Of a stretch of DNA of 64,000 nt, positions 45,259-53,754 are shown in pieces (positions within the stretch are counted from its first letter, which is position 1; each line of letters starts with the position of its first letter). The position numbers and the translations under genes were made by a program. Below the pieces are notes generated by a model, which worked only from the letters and a program-made list of their open reading frames with translations, was not told the DNA's origin and searched no databases. This stretch comes from Roseibium alexandrii DFL-11 (GTDB taxonomy: Bacteria > Pseudomonadota > Alphaproteobacteria > Rhizobiales > Stappiaceae), in contig NZ_CM011002.1 of assembly GCF_000158095.2 (NCBI RefSeq), positions 3,693,703 to 3,757,702 of the forward strand. The letters run 5' to 3'.

Positions 45259-46946
45259 GCGATATCGATCCGATAACACTGTCGGTTCTAGCCGGCCGCA
45301 TGGAACAGATTGCGGACGAAATGGACGCAACGCTCTTCCGCGCAGCGTTCAATCCCATCATTGCTGAAGCGCATGATGCCAGCCACGGCCTTTATCACGC
45401 CGGGACCGGCGACACGCTGGTCCAGGGAAAATCCGGTCTTCCGATTTTTGTCGGTGTGATGTCCTTTGCGGTCAAGGCGGTGATTGAAAAAGCCGCTGCC
45501 GATGGCGATTTGAACGACGGCGACATCTTCATCTTCAATGATGCGCATATCGGCGGCACCCACCTGTCGGACATGCGGCTGGTCCGTCCCTATTTCCGCG
45601 ATGGGAGACTGTTCTGTTACCTCGCCTCTGTCGGCCACTGGCACGATGTTGGCGGGGCCGTTCCAGGCAACTACAATCCTGCAGCAACGGAAGTTTTCCA
45701 GGAAGCGTTTGTCCTCCCCCCGGTCCGTTTGGCTCGTGCCGGTGTGGTCAATCAGGACATCATCGACATTCTCCTGCGCAATACCCGCCTGCCGCAATCC
45801 GCCATGGGCGATCTCAATGGCCAGCTGGGCGCGCTCGATCTTGGCATCAAACGCATGGACGAATTGCTCGACGAATACGGCGCCGCGACCGTGAGCGGCG
45901 CTCTTGACGCTCTTGGTCACCGCGCAGAAGCGCTGATGCGCTCTGAATTGACTGATCTGCCGGATGGGCGCTGGGAAGCGGAAGACTTTCTCGACAATGA
46001 CGGCATCACCGATGAGCCGCTGGCAATCCGCGTCGCGCTGGAAATCAAGGGCGATGAACTGACCCTGGATTTCGCCGGTTCCTCGCCGCAATGCGACGGC
46101 CCGGTCAACATCGCGCTGCCGACCACCGTCGCCACTGCCTATGTTGCGATCAAACACATCTTCCCGGCCTTGCCCGCAAACGCCGGCGTGATGCGCCCAA
46201 TCACGGTCAATGTGCCGGAGGGGTCGTTGTTGTCGGCTGAATTTCCGGCCCCAACCGGTGGCTATACCGAGACAATTCTGCGGATGATCGATGTGATCTT
46301 TTCCGCCTTTGCGAAGGCCGCACCGGATAGGGTCGTTGCGAACGCCTACGGCACGATCAACGCCCTGTCGATTGCAGGTAAGAAAAGCGACGGTAAGCCC
46401 TGGGTCATGTTCAGCTTTTATGGCGGCGGCCATGGCGGTTCATTGGAAAGCGACGGCCTGAACCACGGCAACGCTCCGATTTCAACGGCGACCATTCCGC
46501 CAATGGAAATTCTGGAAGCTGCCTATCCGGTCATGTTCCGCCAATGGGCGCTGCGGCCAGACAGCGCCGGTGCCGGTGCTCATCGAGGCGGTATGGGGGC
46601 CATCTACGAGATCGAAGTCCTTGAAGAGAATGGCGCCGAGGCCTTCCTCTTCGGAGAACGCGGCCGGTTTGCGCCAAAAGGCATTGCGGACGGACACGAC
46701 GGAGAACTCAATCAATTTACCTATGAACAGGATGATGGTTGGAAGACACCACCGCTCGCCTCGAAAATGCGCGGCATCAAGTTGCGCCAGGGCCAGGCTG
46801 TCCGCCTGGAAACACCGGGCGGCGGCGGATACGGCAAGGCGGAAAATCGTGAGGCGGGCGACATCGCCCGTGACGTGGCACGCGGTCTCGTCAGCTCAGA
46901 TGCGGCCGACAAGAATTACGGTACGGCTTGGCGGGAGGTGTCCTAA
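45255..46946 (+). CDS. hyuB: Hydantoinase B/oxoprolinase-type subunit
   Basis: A 563-residue protein of normal HyuB length starting MSDIDPITLSVLAGRMEQIA. It has NDAHIGGTHLSDMRLVRPYF, GHWHDVGG, APTGGYTETILR and the C-terminal RLETPGGGGYG, all typical of the family. With HyuA it forms an ATP-dependent amidohydrolase opening cyclic amides or imides such as N-methylhydantoin or 5-oxoproline; some relatives carboxylate ketones. Its stop overlaps the hyuA start. The actual ring substrate is unknown. Confidence 0.88.
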   Translation: MSDIDPITLSVLAGRMEQIADEMDATLFRAAFNPIIAEAHDASHGLYHAGTGDTLVQGKSGLPIFVGVMSFAVKAVIEKAAADGDLNDGDIFIFNDAHIGGTHLSDMRLVRPYFRDGRLFCYLASVGHWHDVGGAVPGNYNPAATEVFQEAFVLPPVRLARAGVVNQDIIDILLRNTRLPQSAMGDLNGQLGALDLGIKRMDELLDEYGAATVSGALDALGHRAEALMRSELTDLPDGRWEAEDFLDNDGITDEPLAIRVALEIKGDELTLDFAGSSPQCDGPVNIALPTTVATAYVAIKHIFPALPANAGVMRPITVNVPEGSLLSAEFPAPTGGYTETILRMIDVIFSAFAKAAPDRVVANAYGTINALSIAGKKSDGKPWVMFSFYGGGHGGSLESDGLNHGNAPISTATIPPMEILEAAYPVMFRQWALRPDSAGAGAHRGGMGAIYEIEVLEENGAEAFLFGERGRFAPKGIADGHDGELNQFTYEQDDGWKTPPLASKMRGIKLRQGQAVRLETPGGGGYGKAENREAGDIARDVARGLVSSDAADKNYGTAWREVS

Positions 46947-49009
46947 TGAGCGGACAGATGATTGGCGTTGATGTCGGCGGAACGTTCACGGACGTCTTTG
47001 TTCTCAATGAAGCCGATGGAACGGCCGCCGTTGCGAAGGTCCCAACGACCCGTCCGGATCAATCCGGTGGTTTCCTTGATGGCATCAGCAAGCAGGTCGA
47101 TGACCTGTCAACGATTTCTGTGGTTGTTCATGGCACCACGGCCGGGACCAATGCGCTTCTTGAACGCAAAGGCGCACCGACCGGAGTGATCTGCACGGAA
47201 GGTCTGAGAGACGTTCTGGAGATGCGCCGCCGGGACCGGCCACGCACCTGGGGGCTGCGGGGAGACTTTGAACCTGTTGTCGACCGGCGCAATCGTCTTG
47301 AAGTGCCCGAGCGAACCCTGGCAGATGGAACCATTCGTACCCCAGTAGATCTTGATGCGGTCCGCGCTGCCGCACAGCAGCTCCAGACGCAAGGTTGCGA
47401 GGCCGTCGCGATCCTGTTCGCTAACTCCTATGCAAACCCGGACAATGAAAAGGCGGCTGTTGCTGCTGTCAGGGAGATCTGGCCGAATGCCCATGTGTCC
47501 GCGTCCTCGGAAATCCTCCCTGAAATCCGCGAATTTGAGAGGTTCTCGACAACGGCGCTGAACGCTTACCTTCAGCCGGAAGTGTCCGGATATCTTGGCC
47601 GCCTGGAACAAGCGCTCAAGACCGGCGGGTTCGACGGCGAGTTCATGATCGTCCAGTCAAACGGCGGGGTTATGGCGGTCGATACGGCCTGCAGACTGCC
47701 GGTACGAACAGCGCTCTCAGGTCCTGCGGCCGGCGTGATTGCTGCGGGCTATATCGCCTCGTCTGCTGGTTTCAACAATGTCATCACCGGGGACATGGGC
47801 GGCACCAGTTTTGATGTGTCCCTGATTTCGGACGGTCAATCGATGCTGTCTCCGCAGACATCAATCGACTTCGGGATGGTTGTGCGCACGCCGATGATCG
47901 AGATCACCACGATCGGCGCGGGCGGCGGATCCATTGCCTGGGTCGATAAGGGCGGTCTTTTGAACATCGGCCCGGAAAGCGCCGGCTCCAATCCCGGCCC
48001 CGTTGCCTATGGTCTTGGAAATGACCGACCGACCGTCACGGATGCAAACGTTGTTCTTGGCCGCATTGATCCGGAGAGCCCCATCGGAGGAAAGCTGGAC
48101 CGGCTGGACGTCGAAGCGGCCGCCAATGCGATCGATATTCATGTCGGAAAGCCGCTTGGCCTCGACACGTTACAGGCGGCAGAGGCCATCATGCGGGTTG
48201 CCAATTCCCGTATGGCTGGGGCCATCCGGCTTGTCAGCATCGAGCGCGGCTTTGACCCGAAGAACTTTGCCTTCATGCCTTTTGGCGGTGGCGGCGCGCT
48301 GCATACCGGAGCGATGCTTGCTGAAGTCGGAATCGCCAAGGCCATCGTGCCTCGCTACCCCGGCGTCACCTCGGCCATGGGTTGCGTGATCGCGGACATG
48401 CGCCAGGATTTCGTTCAGACCATCAATTCACTGGTTGATGCCCTCGACGAAAATGCGCTGGCGGACCACATGCAAACCCATGTCGACAGCGGTATGGCTC
48501 TTCTGGATGCTGCACGCACGACGTTCGAAGCCCGGGACATCAGTTTTGAGCTGGACATGGCTTATATCGGTCAGACGCACACGGTCTCCGTACCGATTGC
48601 AGTGACCGTGCGTGACGGCCAGGTAACAGCTTCGAGCAAGGCAGATATCGAAGCCGCCTTTGATGCAGCTTACAAATCCGCCTTTGGCCGGCTCCTGAAC
48701 AACGGTGTCCGGCGGATCTTGAACTTGCGCACCGCCGTCACCGGGAAACGTCCGAAATTCGATCTTAAAACACTTGCCCCTTCAGCTGGTGGAACTGCGG
48801 AACCAAAATCGAGCCGCAAGGTGCATTTCGGGGATTCCTGGTACGAGACTGCAGTATACGACCGCCTTTCCCTGCTCGCAGGTACGGTGATCAATGGGCC
48901 GGCGATCCTGGTCCAGCCGGATACAACCGTTTTGGTTGAGCCCAATCTGCAGGCGCGTGTGGACGCTTTTGGCAACACTATTCTTGAACCTCTGGAGAGC
49001 ACGTCATGA
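46946..49009 (+). CDS. hyuA: Hydantoinase A/oxoprolinase-type subunit
   Basis: A 687-residue ASKHA-fold ATPase subunit starting MSGQMIGVDVGGTFTDVFVL. ATP-binding motifs are VDVGGTFTD (8-16), HGTTAGTNALLERKG and GDMGGTSFDVSL. The C-terminal domain includes FGGGGALHTGAMLAE and GPAILVQPDTTVLVEP. ATP is used to phosphorylate the cyclic substrate so that HyuB-HyuA can hydrolyse it. The start shares one base with the hyuB stop. The pair is clearly catabolic in this setting. Confidence 0.9.
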   Translation: MSGQMIGVDVGGTFTDVFVLNEADGTAAVAKVPTTRPDQSGGFLDGISKQVDDLSTISVVVHGTTAGTNALLERKGAPTGVICTEGLRDVLEMRRRDRPRTWGLRGDFEPVVDRRNRLEVPERTLADGTIRTPVDLDAVRAAAQQLQTQGCEAVAILFANSYANPDNEKAAVAAVREIWPNAHVSASSEILPEIREFERFSTTALNAYLQPEVSGYLGRLEQALKTGGFDGEFMIVQSNGGVMAVDTACRLPVRTALSGPAAGVIAAGYIASSAGFNNVITGDMGGTSFDVSLISDGQSMLSPQTSIDFGMVVRTPMIEITTIGAGGGSIAWVDKGGLLNIGPESAGSNPGPVAYGLGNDRPTVTDANVVLGRIDPESPIGGKLDRLDVEAAANAIDIHVGKPLGLDTLQAAEAIMRVANSRMAGAIRLVSIERGFDPKNFAFMPFGGGGALHTGAMLAEVGIAKAIVPRYPGVTSAMGCVIADMRQDFVQTINSLVDALDENALADHMQTHVDSGMALLDAARTTFEARDISFELDMAYIGQTHTVSVPIAVTVRDGQVTASSKADIEAAFDAAYKSAFGRLLNNGVRRILNLRTAVTGKRPKFDLKTLAPSAGGTAEPKSSRKVHFGDSWYETAVYDRLSLLAGTVINGPAILVQPDTTVLVEPNLQARVDAFGNTILEPLESTS

Positions 49010-49641
49010 TCGATCTGAAAACGTGGGATCCAAAGCGTACGGCGATCCTGACCATTGATCTGCAGAACGACTTTCTGCACCAAGAGGGTGCGTATGGCCG
49101 CGCCGGACAATCGGCTGACAGCATCGCGGCGTTGCCACAACGCATTGCGCCCTTGGTGAAGGCCTTGCGGGCACGCGGAGGCCACTACATTTCGGCGCAG
49201 TTCACACTTGTCCCGAATGCGTCGGGCGAACCCTTGATTTCCCCGCACCTGCAAGTGCTACGACCCTTCCTCGGCAAAGGTGATTTTGCACCGGGCTGCT
49301 TCGGCCATACGTTGGTCGATGAGCTCTTTCCAGCTGATTTCGTCATTGAAAAAGTGGCCTATTCCGCCTTTTACCAGACACGACTGGAATACATCATGCG
49401 CGCCGTTGGCATCGACAAGCTGATCGTTGGCGGAATCGTCACCAACGGCGGTGTCGCATCCACACTGCGGGACGCTCATCTTCGCGATATCGAGACCGTG
49501 CTTTTGACGGACGGGTCTGCCGCCTTCAAGAACAACGTGCACGAGGCAACCTTGCTGTCTCTGGCGACCGTCACCCATCAGATGGCGTGTGCCGACCTGT
49601 TGGACACCATCACAACAGATTGGCCGGAGGTGACGGCATGA
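49006..49641 (+). CDS. Isochorismatase-fold protein lacking the catalytic cysteine
   Basis: A 211-residue protein with the isochorismatase/cysteine hydrolase fold. D18 (TIDLQNDF) and K116 (FVIEKVAYSAFYQT) of the triad are present. The segment normally reading TNVCVEST is TNGGVAST, so glycine 149 stands where amidases have cysteine. Carbamoylsarcosine or maleamate amidases need that cysteine, whereas true isochorismatases lack it. The reaction may therefore be a different hydrolysis or isomerisation. It overlaps both neighbours by four bases. Confidence 0.85.
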   Translation: MIDLKTWDPKRTAILTIDLQNDFLHQEGAYGRAGQSADSIAALPQRIAPLVKALRARGGHYISAQFTLVPNASGEPLISPHLQVLRPFLGKGDFAPGCFGHTLVDELFPADFVIEKVAYSAFYQTRLEYIMRAVGIDKLIVGGIVTNGGVASTLRDAHLRDIETVLLTDGSAAFKNNVHEATLLSLATVTHQMACADLLDTITTDWPEVTA

Positions 49642-50504
49642 GCCTCAAGAAACGCCTGCAGCAGAACGAGATTGTCATCGCCCCCGGTGTTTATGACGGC
49701 CTCACGGCTTCGCTTGCCGAAGCCGCCGGGTTTGAAGCCCTTTATTTGAGCGGTGCCGCGGTCGCCTACACCCGTTTGGGCCGCCCGGACATCGGCCTCT
49801 CGTCCTTCACCGAGATGGCCGACACGATGGCACTGATTGCCGACCGGACTGATCTGCCGGTTATTATCGATGCAGACACCGGGTTTGGAAACGCGCTCAA
49901 TGGCCAAAGAACCATGCGCCTTTATGAGCGCGCCGGGGCAACAGCGCTCCAGGTCGAAGACCAGACCTATCCAAAGCGCTGCGGACATCTTGCCGACAAA
50001 TCCCTGATACCGGCCGCAGAGATGGCCGGAAAGGTTCGGGCCATGGCGGACGCACGTGCATCAGAGGAAACCCTGATCATTGCCCGAACGGACGCCATTG
50101 CGGTGGAAGGATTTCAAGCTGCCATCGACCGGGCCGGGGCCTATCTGGAGGCCGGCGCAGACATTCTCTTCATCGAAGCGCCCCAATCACGTGAGCAATT
50201 GACTGAAGTCGCAACCCAATTCGCAGGCCGGGTGCCACTTCTGGCAAACATGGTGGAGGGCGGCGCAACGCCCATTTCCGGCGCCTCTGATCTGGAAGCC
50301 CAGGGCTATTCCATCGTGATTTTCCCAGGCGGCATCGTCCGCGCCTTGGCCAAGACCGCACAAGAGTATTACGCCAGCTTACATGCCAATGGCAGCAACC
50401 GGCCCTTCAAAGACCGGATGTTCGACTTCGACGGTCTGAATGGCGTTATCGGAACCGCGGATATGCTGGCAAAGGGTTCAAGCTATGACCCAAGTGACCG
50501 TTGA
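49638..50504 (+). CDS. Isocitrate lyase/PEP mutase-family C-C lyase
   Basis: A 288-residue TIM-barrel enzyme starting MSLKKRLQQNEIVIAPGVYDG. Metal-binding acidic residues sit in IIDADTGFG (77-85) and QVEDQ. The loop KRCGH (113-117) with its cysteine is the mark of the lyase branch, as in methylisocitrate and 2,3-dimethylmalate lyases. It would split a 2-hydroxy or alkylmalate-type acid into pyruvate or glyoxylate plus a second acid. With the leuCD-like hydro-lyase it forms a hydratase/lyase pair. The substrate is inferred. Confidence 0.85.
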   Translation: MSLKKRLQQNEIVIAPGVYDGLTASLAEAAGFEALYLSGAAVAYTRLGRPDIGLSSFTEMADTMALIADRTDLPVIIDADTGFGNALNGQRTMRLYERAGATALQVEDQTYPKRCGHLADKSLIPAAEMAGKVRAMADARASEETLIIARTDAIAVEGFQAAIDRAGAYLEAGADILFIEAPQSREQLTEVATQFAGRVPLLANMVEGGATPISGASDLEAQGYSIVIFPGGIVRALAKTAQEYYASLHANGSNRPFKDRMFDFDGLNGVIGTADMLAKGSSYDPSDR

Positions 50505-51864
50505 GGTTTCATCGGCGCCAGCCGAGTTTGATCTGGACTGTGAAACCATGATCATTGGAGCCGGAGCAGCCGGTCTCGTTGCAGCACTTTCCGCTCAAGA
50601 AGACGGCCAATCGGTGCTCGTGATCGAGGCGGATCCAATCCCGCGCGGCTCCACGGCGCTCTCCGCAGGTCTCATACCGGCAGCTGGAACCAACATTCAA
50701 AAGGCAGCGGGTGTTGAGGACAGCGCAGACCTCTTTGCCCAGGACATTCAATCCAAGGCAAAGCAGGAAAATGATCCGGCGCTGGTAGATCTCCTGACCC
50801 AACAGTCTGGCCCGGCCATAGACTGGCTGAGTGAAACTCACGGCCTGCCGTTTTCGGTCATAACCAACTTCGATTACCCCGGTCATTCCAGGCACAGAAT
50901 GCATGGCCTCCCCACCCGGTCCGGCATTGAACTCATCGACAGCCTGCGCTCAACCTGCGAGACCCGAGGCATCGACATCATCTGTGAACGGCGCGCAGTG
51001 CAGCTTCATACGGATCAAGGTCGGATTTCCGGTGTGACCGTTCAGCGCCCCGATGGCGGACTGGAGACCATCGGATGTGAAAAGTTGATCCTGGCCTGCA
51101 ACGGTTTCGGCGGAAACCGCGATCTTGTCAGCCAGTTCATGCCGGACATAGCCGACGGCCTTTGGTTTGGTCACGACGGCAATCGCGGGGAAGCCATCGT
51201 CTGGGGAAAAGACATCGGCGCGGATATGGCGCATCTTGGCGCCTACCAGGGCCACGGCAACGTTGCGCATCCGCACGGGATCCTGATCACATGGGCGGTG
51301 ATCACAAGCGGCGGCGTCCAGGTGAACCGAGAAGCAGAGCGCTTTTGGAATGAATCTCAAGGTTACTCGGAAGCCGCCCGTGCGGTGCTCGCCCAACCAG
51401 GCGGCGAAGCCTATACAATCTTTGACGGCCAGATTGCGGAGATCGCCCGCCAGTTTGAGGACTTCAAAAACGCTGAAGCCGTGAGCGCGATCAAGGTCAG
51501 TGAGACGCTTGAAGGCCTTGCAGACCAGCTCGGCCTAGCAGCGGAAAACCTGACCGCCACAATCTCAAGCCTGCCATTGAATGAAACAGACGGATTTGGC
51601 CGGAGGTTTGGCGACACACAGCTAGCCCCGCCCTATTTCGGTGTCCGGGTAACGGGCGCCCTGTTTCACACACAGGGCGGGTTGCGGACCGACGAACACG
51701 CGCGTGTTCTGAAGACAGACGGAGCACCTATACTCAACCTCCATGCATGCGGCGGCGCAGCGTGCGGCGTTTCAGGCCGCGGTGACAGTGGTTATCTGTC
51801 CGGCAACGGTCTCTTGAGTGCCGTTGTCCTCGGCCGGATCGCAGGTCAGGCCCCGTCGGCTTAA
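50485..51864 (+). CDS. FAD-dependent oxidoreductase, fumarate reductase/KSTD-like
   Basis: A 459-residue flavoprotein. FAD binding is by MIIGAGAAGLVAALSAQ (22-38), with RGSTALSAGLIPAAG after it, and a C-terminal CGVSGRGDSGYLSGNGLLSAV. The fold is the fumarate reductase flavoprotein family, which includes tricarballylate dehydrogenase and ketosteroid dehydrogenases, enzymes that make or reduce C=C bonds beside carbonyl or carboxyl groups. It overlaps the lyase gene by 20 bases and ends the operon. Without a signal peptide it should be cytoplasmic. Confidence 0.82.
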   Translation: MTQVTVEVSSAPAEFDLDCETMIIGAGAAGLVAALSAQEDGQSVLVIEADPIPRGSTALSAGLIPAAGTNIQKAAGVEDSADLFAQDIQSKAKQENDPALVDLLTQQSGPAIDWLSETHGLPFSVITNFDYPGHSRHRMHGLPTRSGIELIDSLRSTCETRGIDIICERRAVQLHTDQGRISGVTVQRPDGGLETIGCEKLILACNGFGGNRDLVSQFMPDIADGLWFGHDGNRGEAIVWGKDIGADMAHLGAYQGHGNVAHPHGILITWAVITSGGVQVNREAERFWNESQGYSEAARAVLAQPGGEAYTIFDGQIAEIARQFEDFKNAEAVSAIKVSETLEGLADQLGLAAENLTATISSLPLNETDGFGRRFGDTQLAPPYFGVRVTGALFHTQGGLRTDEHARVLKTDGAPILNLHACGGAACGVSGRGDSGYLSGNGLLSAVVLGRIAGQAPSA

Positions 51865-51880
51865 GGCCGGGTTTCGCAAT

Positions 51881-52051
51881 TCAGATACGGGTTGTCCAAG
51901 TTGCACTGGCGGAGACCACGATGCGCTCCATATAGCTTTTGTAGTCACGCTTCGGCTGATCCGACAAAGGGCGCACGAACACTGAATCCGGGAAGTACTG
52001 AAAATAGCATTGTGACAAACCGACGAAGCTTGGAGGCACAGAGACAAACAT
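51881..52051 (-). CDS. Possible 56-residue hypothetical protein
   Basis: A minus-strand frame from the ATG at 52051 to TGA at 51881. The translation (MFVSVPPSFVGLSQCYFQYF at the start, RDYKSYMERIVVSASATW later) is free of the low-complexity look of shadow frames and no longer gene overlaps it. No clear ribosome site precedes it, and a 33-residue frame starts on the opposite strand at the same CATG. At most one of the two is likely real. Confidence 0.3.
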   Translation of the reverse strand: MFVSVPPSFVGLSQCYFQYFPDSVFVRPLSDQPKRDYKSYMERIVVSASATWTTRI

Positions 52052-52151
52052 GCTCGGCTTGACCGGACCGGAAATTGGTCATTTGCTGTTGTCGCTGGTT
52101 TTTGTTCTCATCGCCTTTGTAGCTTGGCGAAGCGTCAGCAAGGACAAATAG
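52050..52151 (+). CDS. Possible 33-residue single-pass membrane peptide
   Basis: An ATG at 52050 opens MLGLTGPEIGHLLLSLVFVL, continuing IAFVAWRSVSKDK before TAG. Residues 9-26 form one membrane helix and the C-terminus is basic. GGAGG lies 13 bases upstream, somewhat far for a ribosome site. It precedes the S8 protease gene by 51 bases on the same strand, so the two may be cotranscribed. Confidence 0.4.
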   Translation: MLGLTGPEIGHLLLSLVFVLIAFVAWRSVSKDK

Positions 52152-52202
52152 ACGCCGAAAGGCGGTCAAGATCCGCAGGACCTGTGATCAGACGAGACTT
52201 GC

Positions 52203-53513
52203 ATGAGTTCTTACATCACCAAGACAAGCTGGTCCGGAAAGATCCTTTTCATCCTCACAAGCTTTCTGCTTGGCAGTGCTGAGACCAAAGCGGAAGAACG
52301 GTCCAGTCAGTCCGCGAAGACGGTTTTGGAACGCGCGATATCGTCGGTCTGCGCTGACACGCCTCTGACCGGCTTTTCAATTCAAAACGCAGTTCCGCAA
52401 AGCTGGCTGCTCAACGAAACGAGTATACCAGCCTCCGGCCTGCTGGCGCGGCAGGACATCCGCCTGGTTTTGCCCGGTGGTGATGAGCTCACCGTTGAAA
52501 TCCGCCTCGCAGGAGGATCTCCCCGGCAAAACCGGGCCACCTACTATCGGAACGAGAACAATGCGCTTCTTCCCAGCGTTCTTGCGATTGCAGATGGCAG
52601 CTGCGTGATCCGGTCTGCCCGAAAGATCCGTTACAAAGATGAACCGTGGGTCCTGTTGGATCAGCTCCAGGGCGACATGGAAACCCTTCGCTGGACAGAG
52701 ACTCTTCAGGCCCCGTGGCCTGATGGGAAAGATCCCGGCGGCGCACGGGTGGCTTTTGTTGATTCCGGACTTGCCTATGACCTCCCGCTGTTTCGCGATC
52801 GGCTGGCGCGGGACAATGACGGCATTCCAATTGGATACGACTTTTGGGATATGGACCCCTGGCCTTACGATGGTGATACGTCCAGAGGCGCGTTTCTACC
52901 GGTCCGCCATGGCACAGCGGTCGCCTCCGTATTCGCCCGCGAAGCCGCAAATGCGGCTCTGGTGCCTTTCCGTTATCCGCGCCCGGATATGAGCCGGATG
53001 GCCGATATTGTTACCCGTGCAATTGACCACGAGATCCGGATCCTTGCGATGCCGCTCGGAAGCAATTCAGAGAAAGACTGGACGGAATTCGCTCAAGCAC
53101 TCCAAGACCAGAACATCTTGGCCATCGTATCAGCCGGCAACAATGGCCGCGATATCGATGCACAACCGGTCTATCCTGCGGCGCTCGATCTGGACAACAT
53201 TCTGACGGTCACCTCGGCTGATGGCTTTGGCCGATTGGCGCCGGGATCAAACTGGGGAAACACCAGCGTCGACCTGATGGTCCCTGCGGAAAACATTGCG
53301 GTGACCGATTTCCGGGGAGCTGCTGGCGTCACGTCCGGCTCCAGCTATGCCGTCCCACGGCTCGCCGCACTTGCAGCCCGGCTTCTGGAACAAAACCCGG
53401 GCCTGACTGCCCTCGAGCTAAAAGAACTTATCGTGGACCGCGCCGTCGCTTCACCTTTTGAAACGGACAACCGTGTTGCCGTCGGCTGGATTCCTGATCC
53501 GGACAAGGACTGA
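52203..53513 (+). CDS. S8-family (subtilisin-like) serine protease
   Basis: A 436-residue protein. Residues 10-30 are a signal peptide or anchor (ILFILTSFLLGSAETKA). The catalytic domain runs from about 180 to 425 with D187 (VAFVDSGL), H236 (RHGTAVASV), the oxyanion asparagine in AGNNG (311-315) and S381 in SGSSYAVP. Residues 35-175 are an uncharacterised N-terminal domain with C50 and C134. It probably acts in the periplasm. It lies 241 bases ahead of the transglutaminase cluster; a functional link is possible but unproven. Confidence 0.85.
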   Translation: MSSYITKTSWSGKILFILTSFLLGSAETKAEERSSQSAKTVLERAISSVCADTPLTGFSIQNAVPQSWLLNETSIPASGLLARQDIRLVLPGGDELTVEIRLAGGSPRQNRATYYRNENNALLPSVLAIADGSCVIRSARKIRYKDEPWVLLDQLQGDMETLRWTETLQAPWPDGKDPGGARVAFVDSGLAYDLPLFRDRLARDNDGIPIGYDFWDMDPWPYDGDTSRGAFLPVRHGTAVASVFAREAANAALVPFRYPRPDMSRMADIVTRAIDHEIRILAMPLGSNSEKDWTEFAQALQDQNILAIVSAGNNGRDIDAQPVYPAALDLDNILTVTSADGFGRLAPGSNWGNTSVDLMVPAENIAVTDFRGAAGVTSGSSYAVPRLAALAARLLEQNPGLTALELKELIVDRAVASPFETDNRVAVGWIPDPDKD

Positions 53514-53754
53514 ACTACAACGCAACGATAATACCGGAAGCGCCACTTCGCTGCAGACAATTCCCGCTTTTCACTTTATCTGACCATTGGTTGGACACCC
53601 TGTAAAAGACTTAGTCGACTTATCGATTTGCAAACGAGAGCCTGTAACTACTTCTTAGTAGCCGCGCTCATTCAGCGCTATGGCTCCGGTCCCTGTGCAA
53701 AGGATTTTATCTCTGCCATAGTGCAGTGCACCTTCCGCGCGACACGAGTACTCC
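53514..53754. promoter_or_regulatory. Intergenic region ahead of the transglutaminase cluster
   Basis: 241 bases between the protease stop and the DUF2126 gene. No hairpin with a T-run and no convincing gene is visible; a plus-strand frame here is short of ribosome site and ends inside the next gene. TTGGACA near 53593 is a possible -35 box. It presumably contains the promoter of the three-gene operon. Confidence 0.3.

Noticed and set aside
45288..46433. Minus-strand open frame of 381 residues opposite hydantoinase B
   Set aside because: It mirrors hyuB completely, lacks a ribosome site and looks like a GC-driven shadow.
45255..49641. Creatinine route: N-methylhydantoin hydrolase plus N-carbamoylsarcosine amidase
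   Set aside because: The isochorismatase-fold protein lacks the amidase cysteine, and no creatinine deaminase or sarcosine oxidase gene is near; the leuCD-like and lyase genes would be unexplained.
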